A DNA stretch of 36,400 nucleotides from an uncultured Clostridia bacterium (GCA_947631415.1 CANRLG010000010.1:1-36400), one strand, 5' to 3'. Shown: positions 1 to 7,046, counted from the stretch's first letter. A program made the numbers and translations. Notes: generated by a model from the letters alone, not told the origin.

Positions 1-80
1 TATGTCAATACAAAAATCGCAATTCATACCACTACCTTAGAGGTAGGGGACTTCTTGCTTAGTTAGGTTAAAATTACTAT
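1..80 (+). mobile_element. Right-end hairpin of an IS200/IS605-type element (partial)
   Basis: A stem-loop at about 29-49 (CTACCT, loop TAG, AGGTAG, extended by flanking C/G pairs) is followed by GGGGACTTCTTGCTTAG. This arrangement resembles the subterminal hairpin at the right end of IS200/IS605 elements, where it overlaps the guide-RNA end downstream of tnpB. No transposase or tnpB is visible, so the body of the element would lie to the left of the window. The exact end cannot be set from one copy. It abuts a truncated gene on the other strand, which fits an insertion. The family assignment rests on remembered hairpin style, not on a search. Confidence 0.45.
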
Positions 81-128
81 TGCAAGAAGTGCAAGAATTA
101 TTTGCCTTATACTATTAATTTTTTGCAT
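63..128 (-). pseudogene. Truncated 5' end of a membrane or secreted protein gene
   Basis: On the minus strand an AGGAG ribosome binding site lies six bases before an ATG at 128. The frame encodes MQKINSIRQ followed by a hydrophobic run (IILALLAIVILT), then TAA at 63-65. This looks like the start of a signal peptide or membrane segment cut short after 21 residues. The stop lies where the IS200/IS605-like end begins, so the simplest reading is a gene interrupted by that element. A genuine 21-residue hydrophobic peptide is possible but less likely. Confidence 0.45.
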
Positions 129-167
129 TTTATTCTCCTAAAATAATTTTATCTTTGATAAGTATAT

Positions 168-203
168 CAAGAAAGCAAGTGATTTTCAATAACCACTTGC
201 TAA
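168..203 (-). terminator. Intrinsic terminator after the TerD-like gene
   Basis: An 8-bp stem AGCAAGTG (174-181) pairs with CACTTGCT (194-201). Read on the minus strand it is followed by TTTCTTG, an imperfect U-tract. It lies about 60 bases past the stop of the gene at 263-2236. Confidence 0.6.
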
Positions 204-262
204 AAATCACATTTTAAAGCTTTTTTTAAACTTTAATATTTATCTTGTTATACTATATATTT

Positions 263-2236
263 TTATTTATCTTCAGTAAGCATTGATATTATCATATCTC
301 TTGTTATGTTATTTATAGATAAATCATAATCTACATCTTCTTTATCTTCACAAATAATTGCACCTGCCTCTTTAAGCAAATCTTTTAGTTTAAGCTGTAC
401 TTTGTAATATGATTGCATATATTTTAAAGATGTTGTTATTACTTCATTATTAGTTGATGACATTCTATTTTCACCATCAAAATTGCTTAAATATAGTTTA
501 ATTGTATCATCTATACAAATCATACCAACAACTATTTCTCTCCTATCGCCAGATATAGTTAAATCTAATTTTTCAACTATATTGTTAGGGTCTACCATAT
601 AATTATGTACTCCGTTTAGTTTTGTATTATCATCTGCTTTGGCTATCAAAAATTCAAATGGAATTTCTTCTTCAATATATGTAAACTCATTTACTGTAAT
701 TAAGAAAGCTTTTTTTCTTAAATCTTTACTAATATAGAATAACTCAGTTGCACCATTTGGAAGTTGAGCATCTGTCATATCTCCTGAAAATATTATTTTT
801 CCATCGTTTGTTTTATATCTAGCATCCCATCCAAATATCTGATTTTGACTTATTTGTTTTAAATCTAAATCTACTCTTATCTCCTTATTACTATTTTCAT
901 CATCTTCTGAAAGGTAATATTTATTTTTCATTAATTCATCTGCTATTTTCAAATTTTTCCAATGTATGCCATATACCATATCACTATCTAGTGGTGTTTC
1001 TATATATGAGCCTTCTGGATAATTTCCAATGAATTGTTTTTGACTAGATGGAACTGTATATGAAACGTTTTCTGGAATATATACTTTTTTTCCTTTAACT
1101 AATTTTGATACCCTTGAAACTAAATGTTTCTTGACAATATCATATCTTTGCTCTAGTTTTTTAATAAGCTTAGGAGCTCTACGCTTTATTTTTGTAGCAT
1201 AAATTGAGCCATTTCTTATTTTATATATAATATCATTTTTACCATGTATTCTATATGCAATTCCATTAAGAAGACGTATTTGTCTAAATATAGTAATTTT
1301 ATCTAATGCAGAAATTATTTCATCATCTTCAATATCTACATCTTGAGTTAGCATATCTACAACATCTTTTTTAAGTGTTTTTTTATTTTCATCTGCTAAT
1401 TTTCTTATCTTATTTATATATTTATTTAAAGCTTTTTCTTTTTCTGTTAACTCGTAATCATTATTACGCTTTGAAGTTTTAAATGCAAGAAATAATTTTT
1501 TATTTCTAAAAAAAATTGAAGCTAATTTTTTATATCCATCCTCATTTTCATCAAGATAATCTCTAAATAGAAAATATGCTTCTTCCTTATAGCCTTGATT
1601 TATTTTATTATACAAATAATCATTTTTAATTTTCAAAGTTTCAGATGTTAAAGAATATATTACATATCTTAAAAATTCATCTGGGTCACTTGGAACAATA
1701 ATATACTTCTCGTATAATCTAATTCTTAGTTCTCTATTGCTTATTTGCTCTACTTTCTTTATATCAATAAAATCGCAAAGTTCCATTATATCATCTATCA
1801 TTTCTCTAGATAATGCAATTCCAGATGTTATTAATTTCATAATCCTTTTTGAAATTTCTTTACCACTTATTGGTCTAATAACTAAAAGTTCAATTTTATC
1901 TACATCAAGGTCTGGAATATCTAGTTCTTCTTTTGGAATATATACTTTATCTTTTGAGTATATACCAAGTTTTTCAAAGCCATAAGTTGTAATATAATGT
2001 ACAATTTGCTGAGTAACTAATTCTTCATTAGTAGCACTATTTACAGTTTCAAAACTTTTGTGAAAAGTTTGATTCCATTTTTCCTTATCTTTACCATACA
2101 ATTCTATTGCATCTTGGCAAATATCATAATCTGATTTTCCTACTAAAAGAATTCCATATTTTAAAGCAGTTTGACTTATATCATCTGACTCTTTTCCATA
2201 ATATGCTTTAAATAACCTTAATAAACTTTTTTGCAT
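263..2236 (-). CDS. Large protein with C-terminal TerD-like domain (MXAN_6230/SCO0854-like)
   Basis: This is a 657-residue soluble protein with no signal peptide or membrane segment. Residues 1-400 are helical and highly charged and match nothing I can name. The C-terminal third carries a TerD-like beta-sandwich signature: RVDLDL at 454-459, FGWD at 468-471, SGDMTDA at 484-490, GATELF at 495-500 and LITVNEF at 512-518. This is the order seen in the TerD-like part of the MXAN_6230/SCO0854 family. TerD domains are known to bind calcium and occur in tellurium and stress-resistance clusters, but no other ter gene is nearby. The ATG is chosen although AAGGAG lies 13 bases upstream. No promoter lies between the gene and the upstream terminator, so expression probably needs read-through from the structured RNA leader at 2262-2486. 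The function is unknown. Confidence 0.65.
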   Translation of the reverse strand: MQKSLLRLFKAYYGKESDDISQTALKYGILLVGKSDYDICQDAIELYGKDKEKWNQTFHKSFETVNSATNEELVTQQIVHYITTYGFEKLGIYSKDKVYIPKEELDIPDLDVDKIELLVIRPISGKEISKRIMKLITSGIALSREMIDDIMELCDFIDIKKVEQISNRELRIRLYEKYIIVPSDPDEFLRYVIYSLTSETLKIKNDYLYNKINQGYKEEAYFLFRDYLDENEDGYKKLASIFFRNKKLFLAFKTSKRNNDYELTEKEKALNKYINKIRKLADENKKTLKKDVVDMLTQDVDIEDDEIISALDKITIFRQIRLLNGIAYRIHGKNDIIYKIRNGSIYATKIKRRAPKLIKKLEQRYDIVKKHLVSRVSKLVKGKKVYIPENVSYTVPSSQKQFIGNYPEGSYIETPLDSDMVYGIHWKNLKIADELMKNKYYLSEDDENSNKEIRVDLDLKQISQNQIFGWDARYKTNDGKIIFSGDMTDAQLPNGATELFYISKDLRKKAFLITVNEFTYIEEEIPFEFLIAKADDNTKLNGVHNYMVDPNNIVEKLDLTISGDRREIVVGMICIDDTIKLYLSNFDGENRMSSTNNEVITTSLKYMQSYYKVQLKLKDLLKEAGAIICEDKEDVDYDLSINNITRDMIISMLTEDK

Positions 2237-2261
2237 AATTATACATCATCTCCTTATAACG

Positions 2262-2283
2262 AAAAAAAGAGGATAAAATCCTC
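2262..2283 (-). terminator. Intrinsic terminator/attenuator between structured RNA and the TerD-like gene
   Basis: The minus strand reads GAGGAT-TTT-ATCCTC followed by seven T, a 6-bp stem with a perfect U-tract. It ends 25 bases before the downstream start codon. It can end a free-standing RNA or act as an attenuator for the gene at 263-2236. Confidence 0.8.
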
Positions 2284-2486
2284 CTTTAAATTTACATAGT
2301 TACTATTTACAGCCAAAAGTATCTGGGGTATGCCACCTTGTTTACACACTACATAGTAGTATGGTTGGATTCGAACCAACACCCCCAAAATAAGTATCTT
2401 TTATATAAAGGAACTTTTTATGCCGTAAATAGCAGGCGGAAACTAAATATCAATAATTTTAATTCAAAGGAAGTTTCTATGCCTAT
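2262..2486 (-). ncRNA. Structured RNA of about 225 nt with a tRNA-like T-arm (possibly raiA-like)
   Basis: A consensus promoter (2493-2521) and an intrinsic terminator bound a transcript of about 225 nt with no credible reading frame. Its core (2303-2432) is closed by an 11-bp helix, CTATTTACGGC with GCTGTAAATAG, one G-U pair. Inside are a 5-bp hairpin with loop TTCGAAT (2364-2380), identical to the tRNA T-arm consensus, and directly abutting it an 8-bp hairpin with loop TAT (2345-2363). A GGGG/CCCC pairing (about 2382-2386 with 2325-2328) would enclose both. Two imperfect direct repeats of GGCATARAAASTTCCTTT lie in the 5' half. Size, promoter, terminator and host type recall the widespread raiA motif RNA of Clostridia, but I cannot confirm that. 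It may act as a free small RNA or as a leader controlling the TerD-like gene. Confidence 0.7.
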
Positions 2487-2492
2487 ATCTAA

Positions 2493-2521
2493 ATTATATT
2501 AAAAAAAGCTCTCTATGTCAA
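2493..2521 (-). promoter_or_regulatory. Perfect sigma-A consensus promoter for the structured RNA
   Basis: On the minus strand TTGACA (2516-2521) and TATAAT (2493-2498) are separated by 17 bases, an exact match to the housekeeping consensus. Transcription would start near 2486. Such strength is typical of abundant stable RNAs. Confidence 0.85.
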
Positions 2522-2565
2522 TAATTTTTATACCTTAAGACTATAATAATTTCCTATTTTACTAC

Positions 2566-2742
2566 TTACTTTTTAATTAGTTTATATGTAATAAAAGCTC
2601 CAACAATAGCTATCACAACTACTACTGCAAGTATTATACCAATACTTATATTAGATTTTTCTTCTTGTGGTGCTTCACTTATTTGTTTATGTGGGTCTAA
2701 CTCTATTGTTTCATATTCAAATTTAACTTCATTATCTTCCAT
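2566..2742 (-). CDS. Small single-pass membrane protein, 58 aa
   Basis: The ATG at 2742 has an AGAGG ribosome binding site eight bases upstream. The protein begins with an acidic 30-residue segment (MEDNEVKFEYETIELDPHKQ, then ISEAPQEEKS). It continues with a hydrophobic membrane helix at about 33-53 (IGIILAVVVVIAIVGAFITY) and ends in a short basic tail, KLIKK. The charge pattern predicts the acidic N-terminus outside and the lysines inside. I recognise no family. It is divergent from the orphan gene at 2895, with which it shares an intergenic region of about 150 bases. No obvious terminator separates it from the promoter of the downstream RNA. Confidence 0.7.
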   Translation of the reverse strand: MEDNEVKFEYETIELDPHKQISEAPQEEKSNISIGIILAVVVVIAIVGAFITYKLIKK

Positions 2743-2831
2743 TTTAATTACCTCTTATATGTATTCTACCAAATATACAAGTAAAAGTAAATTATATTGC
2801 ATAAAGATTTATTTTTTTTATATCAAAAGTA

Positions 2832-2860
2832 TAGACATTTTAGCTTAAAGCGAGTATAAT
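2832..2860 (+). promoter_or_regulatory. Sigma-A promoter for the gene at 2895
   Basis: TAGACA (2832-2837), a 17-base spacer and TATAAT (2855-2860) precede an AAGGAGG ribosome binding site and the ATG at 2895. Confidence 0.7.
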
Positions 2861-2894
2861 ACGGCTAACGATTTTTATAAGGAGGTAAATTATT

Positions 2895-3275
2895 ATGAAA
2901 CTCGAAGAATTATCTGATAAATACCGTTTAAAACTTACAAACCATATTAAAAAGTATTATTATTCAAAAATACCTATGGTTGACAAAGAGGAAATAGATT
3001 ACTATGAAATTAAGACAGAAAATAGTATTAGCTCTAAAGGAATTGCAATTACTCAAATTTTGCAAAATGAAAGTGAATTTAGAGGAATAAGACTTGGCTA
3101 CCGTAATGATGATGATGAATTTAACGAAAAAGAGGTAACCTTTAATGAACCTGCAAAGATTAAAAAAATAACTGGAAATCCTGAAAAATACTTTGTTGAG
3201 GATATGACATTTGAAATAGTAGAAAAAGAACCTACTACTTCATTTGCAACTTGTAAAACTTTTGAAACTCTTTAG
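2895..3275 (+). CDS. Unrecognised 126-aa acidic protein
   Basis: The ATG follows AAGGAGG at a nine-base spacing, and there is a good promoter, so the gene is probably expressed. The protein is soluble, without signal peptide or membrane helix. It has alternating charged and beta-prone stretches, for example residues 37-70 with ENSISSKGIAITQI and EFRGIRLGYR, and a very acidic centre, NDDDEFNEKE. I do not recognise a family. It is monocistronic, with its own promoter and a bidirectional terminator shared with the convergent acyl carrier protein gene. Confidence 0.6.
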   Translation: MKLEELSDKYRLKLTNHIKKYYYSKIPMVDKEEIDYYEIKTENSISSKGIAITQILQNESEFRGIRLGYRNDDDEFNEKEVTFNEPAKIKKITGNPEKYFVEDMTFEIVEKEPTTSFATCKTFETL

Positions 3276-3284
3276 AAAAAATAT

Positions 3285-3320
3285 AAAAGCCCACTATATT
3301 TTAGTGAGCTTTTGTTTTTT
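3285..3320. terminator. Bidirectional terminator between the orphan gene and acpP
   Basis: AAAAGCCCACTA pairs with TAGTGAGCTTTT with one C-A mismatch and a short loop. On the plus strand a T-rich run follows (TTTGTTTTTT). On the minus strand the A-rich side gives a U-tract after the acpP stop. Confidence 0.75.
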
Positions 3321-3561
3321 ATATCCTTTCTTTGATATAGTCTACTACATCTTTTACACTAGTAAAGCTTTGAGCATCTTCATCTTCAATAGATATTTGA
3401 TATTTATCCTCAAGTTCAAGGATTAAATCTACAAAATCTAGTGAGTCTGCATCTAAATCTTGTCTAATATTTGTTTCCATAGTTATATTTGCATCTTCCT
3501 CACATAATCCATTTTTTACCATAATCGCTTTTAATTCTTCTAATAGTTTTTCCTCAGACAT
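3319..3561 (-). CDS. acpP: Acyl carrier protein
   Basis: This 80-residue acidic protein has the carrier-protein signature DLDADSLDFVDLIL at about residues 35-48. Ser40 in DSL is the expected attachment site for 4'-phosphopantetheine. The length is normal for the family. Its first eight bases overlap the end of the upstream ligase gene at 3554-5290, so the two are translationally coupled. This makes it more likely a dedicated carrier for that ligase than the general fatty-acid-synthesis ACP, since no fab genes are near. The gene symbol is generic, and a second acpP may exist elsewhere in the genome. Confidence 0.88.
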   Translation of the reverse strand: MSEEKLLEELKAIMVKNGLCEEDANITMETNIRQDLDADSLDFVDLILELEDKYQISIEDEDAQSFTSVKDVVDYIKERI

Positions 3562-5290
3562 TTTTCTGCTCTCCTTCCATTTCTTTTAGAATTAATTTCA
3601 TTTCTTCTTGCCTTTTTACTTTTTGAGTTGAAGTTTTTATTAATTCTTGGTCTGTAATAGTTAGATTAACTATATGCTTATATTTAGGGAAAGTCTTATT
3701 TATTTCTTTAATTTTTTCCCATATACTTCTATATATATCATATTTTTCAAAATTATTAAACATTTCTTTATTATATACTACTTTTACAGATAATTTTACA
3801 TCATTTTCATTATCTTTTTGTGGTAAACCATATACCATACATTCTTCTATCTCATCTAATCTTTGAAGTACAGCTTCTAGTTCTTCTGGAAAGATTTTCT
3901 TACCATTTTTTAATACTATTAAATTTTTACTTCTTCCTGTAATGAATAAGTAACCTTCATCATCTATATATCCTAAATCTCCTGTATAGAACCAACCATC
4001 CTTTAATACTTCATTTGTCTTTTCTTCCATTTCATAATATCCAAGCATTACGTTTGGCCCTTTAACACGTATTTGTCCTATTCCATCTGCATCTTTATCT
4101 ACAATCTCTACTTTTTGGTTAAAGAATGGTAAACCTACTGAACCTGCTTTAATTTGTGTTGGAGTTTCAGCAGCAATAACTGGAGATGTCTCTGTTAGAC
4201 CATAACCTTGAACTATGGTAACACCTAAATCTGAGAAGCCTTTTGAAACTGTAGCATCAGCTGGAGCTCCTCCTGATACAATTTCTCTTAATTTTCCACC
4301 AAGTGCATTTATAATTGACTTAAATACTACTTTTCTAATATCTATTCCAACTTTTCTTAAAGCATTACTAATTCTTATCATGGTCTTAACAAGTTTTGCT
4401 TTGCCTTGTCTTTCCACTTCTTTTATTACAGCTTTATACATAGCCTCAATTAGAACAGGTACACCTACAAAAACAGATACATGATATTCATTTAGATTTT
4501 TTTGTATATATTTTAAACCATCTGAAAAAACGGTTTTTACGCCACAAGAAAGCATATATATCATACAAGTTGAACCAAAGATATGATGAAATGGTAAGAA
4601 AGCTATATTTGTATCATTACTATTAATATCCTCTAAGACTCTTAGACCATATACATTAGTTGCTATTCCTCTTTGGTTTAACATTACAGCTTTAGACATA
4701 GAAGTTGTTCCTGATGTAAATAATAATATACTCATTTTCTCATCTTCTATCTCATAATTTACAAATTCTTCTTTTTCTTTTTTAAGCTTTTTACCTTCAT
4801 TAACTAATTGTCTTACATTTTTGTAATTTTCTATTTCATCCATACAAATATATTCTTGAAGTTTAGTGCTTTTTCTACTTTTAATTTCTTCTATTTTTTC
4901 TAATTGTTTAGGGTCAAATACAATAGCATCTGCTTTACTTCTAATGATAGAAGACTCAAGTTCATCTACTTGTAAATCTTTATCTAGTGGTATTGAAATT
5001 ATACCTCCAAGTAAATTTGCAAGATGTGCTAACTCCCATTCATATCTATTTTTTCCTATTATAGCAATTCTTTTTCCCTTATATCCTAGTTGGTATAATC
5101 TAGCTCCTAGATTATTAATATCCTCTAGTAATTGTGTATATGTTATATATTCATACTCAGTTTCTTTTCCTACTTTTACCTTAATTTGAAAAGCAATTTT
5201 ATCATTATAATCTTCTTTTGCCCTATATATAATTTCTTTTATATTATTATATTCTTTAATTCCCTTTGTATTTATTTCATTTTTAGACAT
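3554..5290 (-). CDS. AMP-forming acyl-CoA/acyl-ACP ligase (FadD-like)
   Basis: This is a 578-residue member of the ANL (acyl-adenylating) superfamily. The AMP-binding P-loop LLFTSGTTSMSK lies at 189-200, GYGLTETSP at 362-370 and WFYTGDLG at 433-440. The C-terminal domain ends with STQKVKR, where Lys557 fits the adenylation lysine. These enzymes activate a carboxylic acid with ATP and pass it to a thiol. Overlap with the following acyl carrier protein gene suggests that the ACP is the acceptor. Overall similarity is to long-chain fatty acid ligases, so the substrate is probably a fatty acid, taken up or recycled; this is inference. The start is preceded by AAAGGAG. A candidate TetR-type operator lies about 60 bases upstream, and a TetR gene lies at 6374-6940. 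Confidence 0.85.
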   Translation of the reverse strand: MSKNEINTKGIKEYNNIKEIIYRAKEDYNDKIAFQIKVKVGKETEYEYITYTQLLEDINNLGARLYQLGYKGKRIAIIGKNRYEWELAHLANLLGGIISIPLDKDLQVDELESSIIRSKADAIVFDPKQLEKIEEIKSRKSTKLQEYICMDEIENYKNVRQLVNEGKKLKKEKEEFVNYEIEDEKMSILLFTSGTTSMSKAVMLNQRGIATNVYGLRVLEDINSNDTNIAFLPFHHIFGSTCMIYMLSCGVKTVFSDGLKYIQKNLNEYHVSVFVGVPVLIEAMYKAVIKEVERQGKAKLVKTMIRISNALRKVGIDIRKVVFKSIINALGGKLREIVSGGAPADATVSKGFSDLGVTIVQGYGLTETSPVIAAETPTQIKAGSVGLPFFNQKVEIVDKDADGIGQIRVKGPNVMLGYYEMEEKTNEVLKDGWFYTGDLGYIDDEGYLFITGRSKNLIVLKNGKKIFPEELEAVLQRLDEIEECMVYGLPQKDNENDVKLSVKVVYNKEMFNNFEKYDIYRSIWEKIKEINKTFPKYKHIVNLTITDQELIKTSTQKVKRQEEMKLILKEMEGEQKNV

Positions 5291-5351
5291 TAATCTTATC
5301 TCCTTTTTATATTATCTATCTTATATCACAAAAAAAATGAAAAGTCTTTAT

Positions 5352-5365
5352 ACTGTGCGGTCAGT
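5352..5365. promoter_or_regulatory. Candidate TetR-type operator (ACTG-N6-CAGT)
   Basis: The interrupted palindrome ACTGTGCGGTCAGT has matching arms and a central CG. It contains the GACCG core (minus strand) common in TetR-family operators. It sits in the divergent region between the ligase and pnuC and could be bound by the TetR protein encoded at 6374-6940. No binding evidence is available. Confidence 0.35.
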
Positions 5366-5437
5366 TATTATACTTTTATATTTTTATTATAATATTTACT
5401 TAATCATTATATTAGTGATTAAGTTTGTTTCATTTAT

Positions 5438-5466
5438 TTGACTTTACATAATTTATGTGTTAAAAT
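5438..5466 (+). promoter_or_regulatory. Sigma-A promoter for pnuC
   Basis: TTGACT (5438-5443), 17 bases, TAAAAT (5461-5466), about 65 bases before the pnuC start. Confidence 0.6.
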
Positions 5467-5533
5467 ACTCTTGCACTTTTATTTAATTATTATGCTTTAA
5501 TTTAAAAATTTAATAAAGAAAGGGGTAGATTTT

Positions 5534-6328
5534 ATGACTAAGAAATCTCTAAAAGAACGTGCTTTAGACTTGTGGCACTACTTTACGACTTATGAAAAAA
5601 CATGGTTCTTTAGTATTTTGATTTTATCTGTAATATTTGCATTTCTATTTCCGGAAGAAGATGTAAATGGTGTTAATGGTTCATTAATAATGGGCTTATA
5701 CCTTGCAGATATATTTCTAAATATACTATGTGAACTATTAATTTCAAAGCAAAGTAAATGGAATTTTATAGTTTCACTCTTTGTTGAAATTACGGAAATT
5801 GCAATTTGTATTGTATTATCCTATAGGTTTGCTACAATGGCAACAACATTATTTTTCTGGATACCAATAGATATTATTAGTTTCATTAATTGGCACCGAC
5901 ATCCAGACAGACAGGAAGAAGATTTAACTCAAGTTAGAAAACTTAGCGGACTTGCAGAATTTTTATGTATTACTGGAATAATAGTTTGGACAGTAGTTGT
6001 AGGTTATTTTCTAACTACATTAGATATTGGTACTGATTTATTTAACGGAAATGAGATTATAGAAAATGTTGTATGTTACTTAGACGCTTGTGTATCTGCT
6101 GTTGCAATAGCAAATGGTGTATTTATATTATTTAGATACCGTGAACAGTGGATTGCGTGGTATATAGATGCTTTGCTTGAAGGAGCAATTAACATATTAT
6201 CTGGACAATACGTGCTACTAGTATTAAAATTTGGATATTTAACTAACACTACTTATGGTTATATTAAATGGACAAAATACATTAAATCCCATAAAGATGA
6301 ATTAGAAAAATCTAAAATTAAAGCTTGA
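5534..6328 (+). CDS. pnuC: PnuC-family NAD-precursor or vitamin transporter
   Basis: This is a 264-residue membrane protein with about seven hydrophobic helices (roughly 23-40, 48-70, 78-96, 100-118, 140-160, 183-203 and 213-232). The C-terminal part has the PnuC pattern YREQWIAWYI followed by a Tyr/Trp-rich stretch NTTYGYIKWTKY. The family moves nicotinamide riboside or related vitamins by facilitated diffusion, with the substrate trapped by phosphorylation in the cell. The lack of an adjacent kinase leaves the substrate open between nicotinamide riboside, riboflavin and thiamine. A GAAAGGGG ribosome binding site supports the ATG. The stop is TGA, showing that TGA still means stop in this organism. 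I saw no recognisable riboswitch upstream. Confidence 0.85.
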   Translation: MTKKSLKERALDLWHYFTTYEKTWFFSILILSVIFAFLFPEEDVNGVNGSLIMGLYLADIFLNILCELLISKQSKWNFIVSLFVEITEIAICIVLSYRFATMATTLFFWIPIDIISFINWHRHPDRQEEDLTQVRKLSGLAEFLCITGIIVWTVVVGYFLTTLDIGTDLFNGNEIIENVVCYLDACVSAVAIANGVFILFRYREQWIAWYIDALLEGAINILSGQYVLLVLKFGYLTNTTYGYIKWTKYIKSHKDELEKSKIKA

Positions 6329-6336
6329 AATATATG

Positions 6337-6377
6337 AAAAGAGCCTAAGAATAAAATCTTAGGTTCTCTTTTTTTAT
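6337..6377. terminator. Bidirectional terminator between pnuC and the TetR gene
   Basis: AAAAGAGCCTAAGA pairs with TCTTAGGTTCTCTTTT around a six-base loop, with seven or more T on the plus strand and an A-rich mirror for the minus strand. The last codons of the TetR gene run into it. Confidence 0.8.
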
Positions 6378-6940
6378 GGTCTTAATGCTTTAATTGCCGC
6401 ATCTACATAATTTTCATATATATCATTTACATCTAATACTTTCTCTATTCTATTTCTATAAATTAGACTTGAGCAAGTTACACCAAATATTGCAGATGCC
6501 ATTGCCTCAACATTGCCACTATAAAACTCACCTGTAGCAATTCCCTCTCTAATTATCTTTTCTATCTCTTTTATACACTCAATAACTGCCTCTTTACATT
6601 TTATATTTATATCTTCTTTACCAAACATTTGTGAAAATATAACATTTAGAAAATCCTCATACTTTACCACTATTTTTACTTCAATTAGAATAATAGCACG
6701 AATTTTCTCAGTTACATTTTTACATTTTTTTGTCTTAATCTCTATATTATTCTTAATTAGTTTTACACCTTCATCAAGAAGCATATATAATATATCTTCT
6801 TTTTTAGAAAAATGATAGTATAATGACCCCTTAGCAACTCCTGCTATTGCTGTAATCTCCTCTACACTTGTACTTTGATAGCCTTTAGATGAAAAAAGTT
6901 TTACTGCTGTGTTAAATATTCTTCTTTTTGTTCTATTCAT
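6374..6940 (-). CDS. TetR-family transcriptional regulator
   Basis: This 188-residue protein has an N-terminal TetR helix-turn-helix at about 8-54: LFSSKGYQSTSVEEITAIAG then VAKGSLYYHFSKKEDIL, the standard KGxxYxHF recognition-helix pattern. The C-terminal ligand domain (60-188) is typical in size and not informative about ligand. A GAGGTGA ribosome binding site and a good promoter support the start. Fatty-acid-responsive TetR proteins often lie beside acyl ligases, and an ACTG-N6-CAGT palindrome upstream of the ligase (5352-5365) is a plausible target; the link is inferred. Autoregulation cannot be judged because no matching palindrome is obvious in its own promoter. Confidence 0.9.
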   Translation of the reverse strand: MNRTKRRIFNTAVKLFSSKGYQSTSVEEITAIAGVAKGSLYYHFSKKEDILYMLLDEGVKLIKNNIEIKTKKCKNVTEKIRAIILIEVKIVVKYEDFLNVIFSQMFGKEDINIKCKEAVIECIKEIEKIIREGIATGEFYSGNVEAMASAIFGVTCSSLIYRNRIEKVLDVNDIYENYVDAAIKALRP

Positions 6941-6960
6941 TACACTTTCACCTCGTAAAC

Positions 6961-6989
6961 ATTATATATTATATTTTGCCTATAAACAA
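6961..6989 (-). promoter_or_regulatory. Promoter for the TetR gene
   Basis: TTGTTT (6984-6989), 17 bases, TATAAT (6961-6966) on the minus strand, just upstream of the ribosome binding site. Confidence 0.6.
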
Positions 6990-7008
6990 GAATACAAACG
7001 TATAAAAC

Positions 7009-7038
7009 CAAAAAAACACAGATAATTTAATATCTGTG
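7009..7038 (-). terminator. Terminator after the small membrane protein gene
   Basis: CACAGATA and TATCTGTG form an 8-bp stem with a six-base loop, followed on the minus strand by a run of T. Confidence 0.8.
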
Positions 7039-7046
7039 CTCAGATT

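Noticed and set aside
2361-2383. tRNA gene suggested by the T-arm GGTTCGAATCC on the minus strand
   Set aside because: No D-arm, anticodon arm or 7-bp acceptor can be placed around it, and the flanks instead pair in a long helix and a second hairpin. It is treated as part of a structured RNA.
2822-2880. CGG in the leader at 2862-2864 and other non-coding CGG triplets as further frameshift sites
   Set aside because: They lie in untranslated DNA and have no bearing on decoding.
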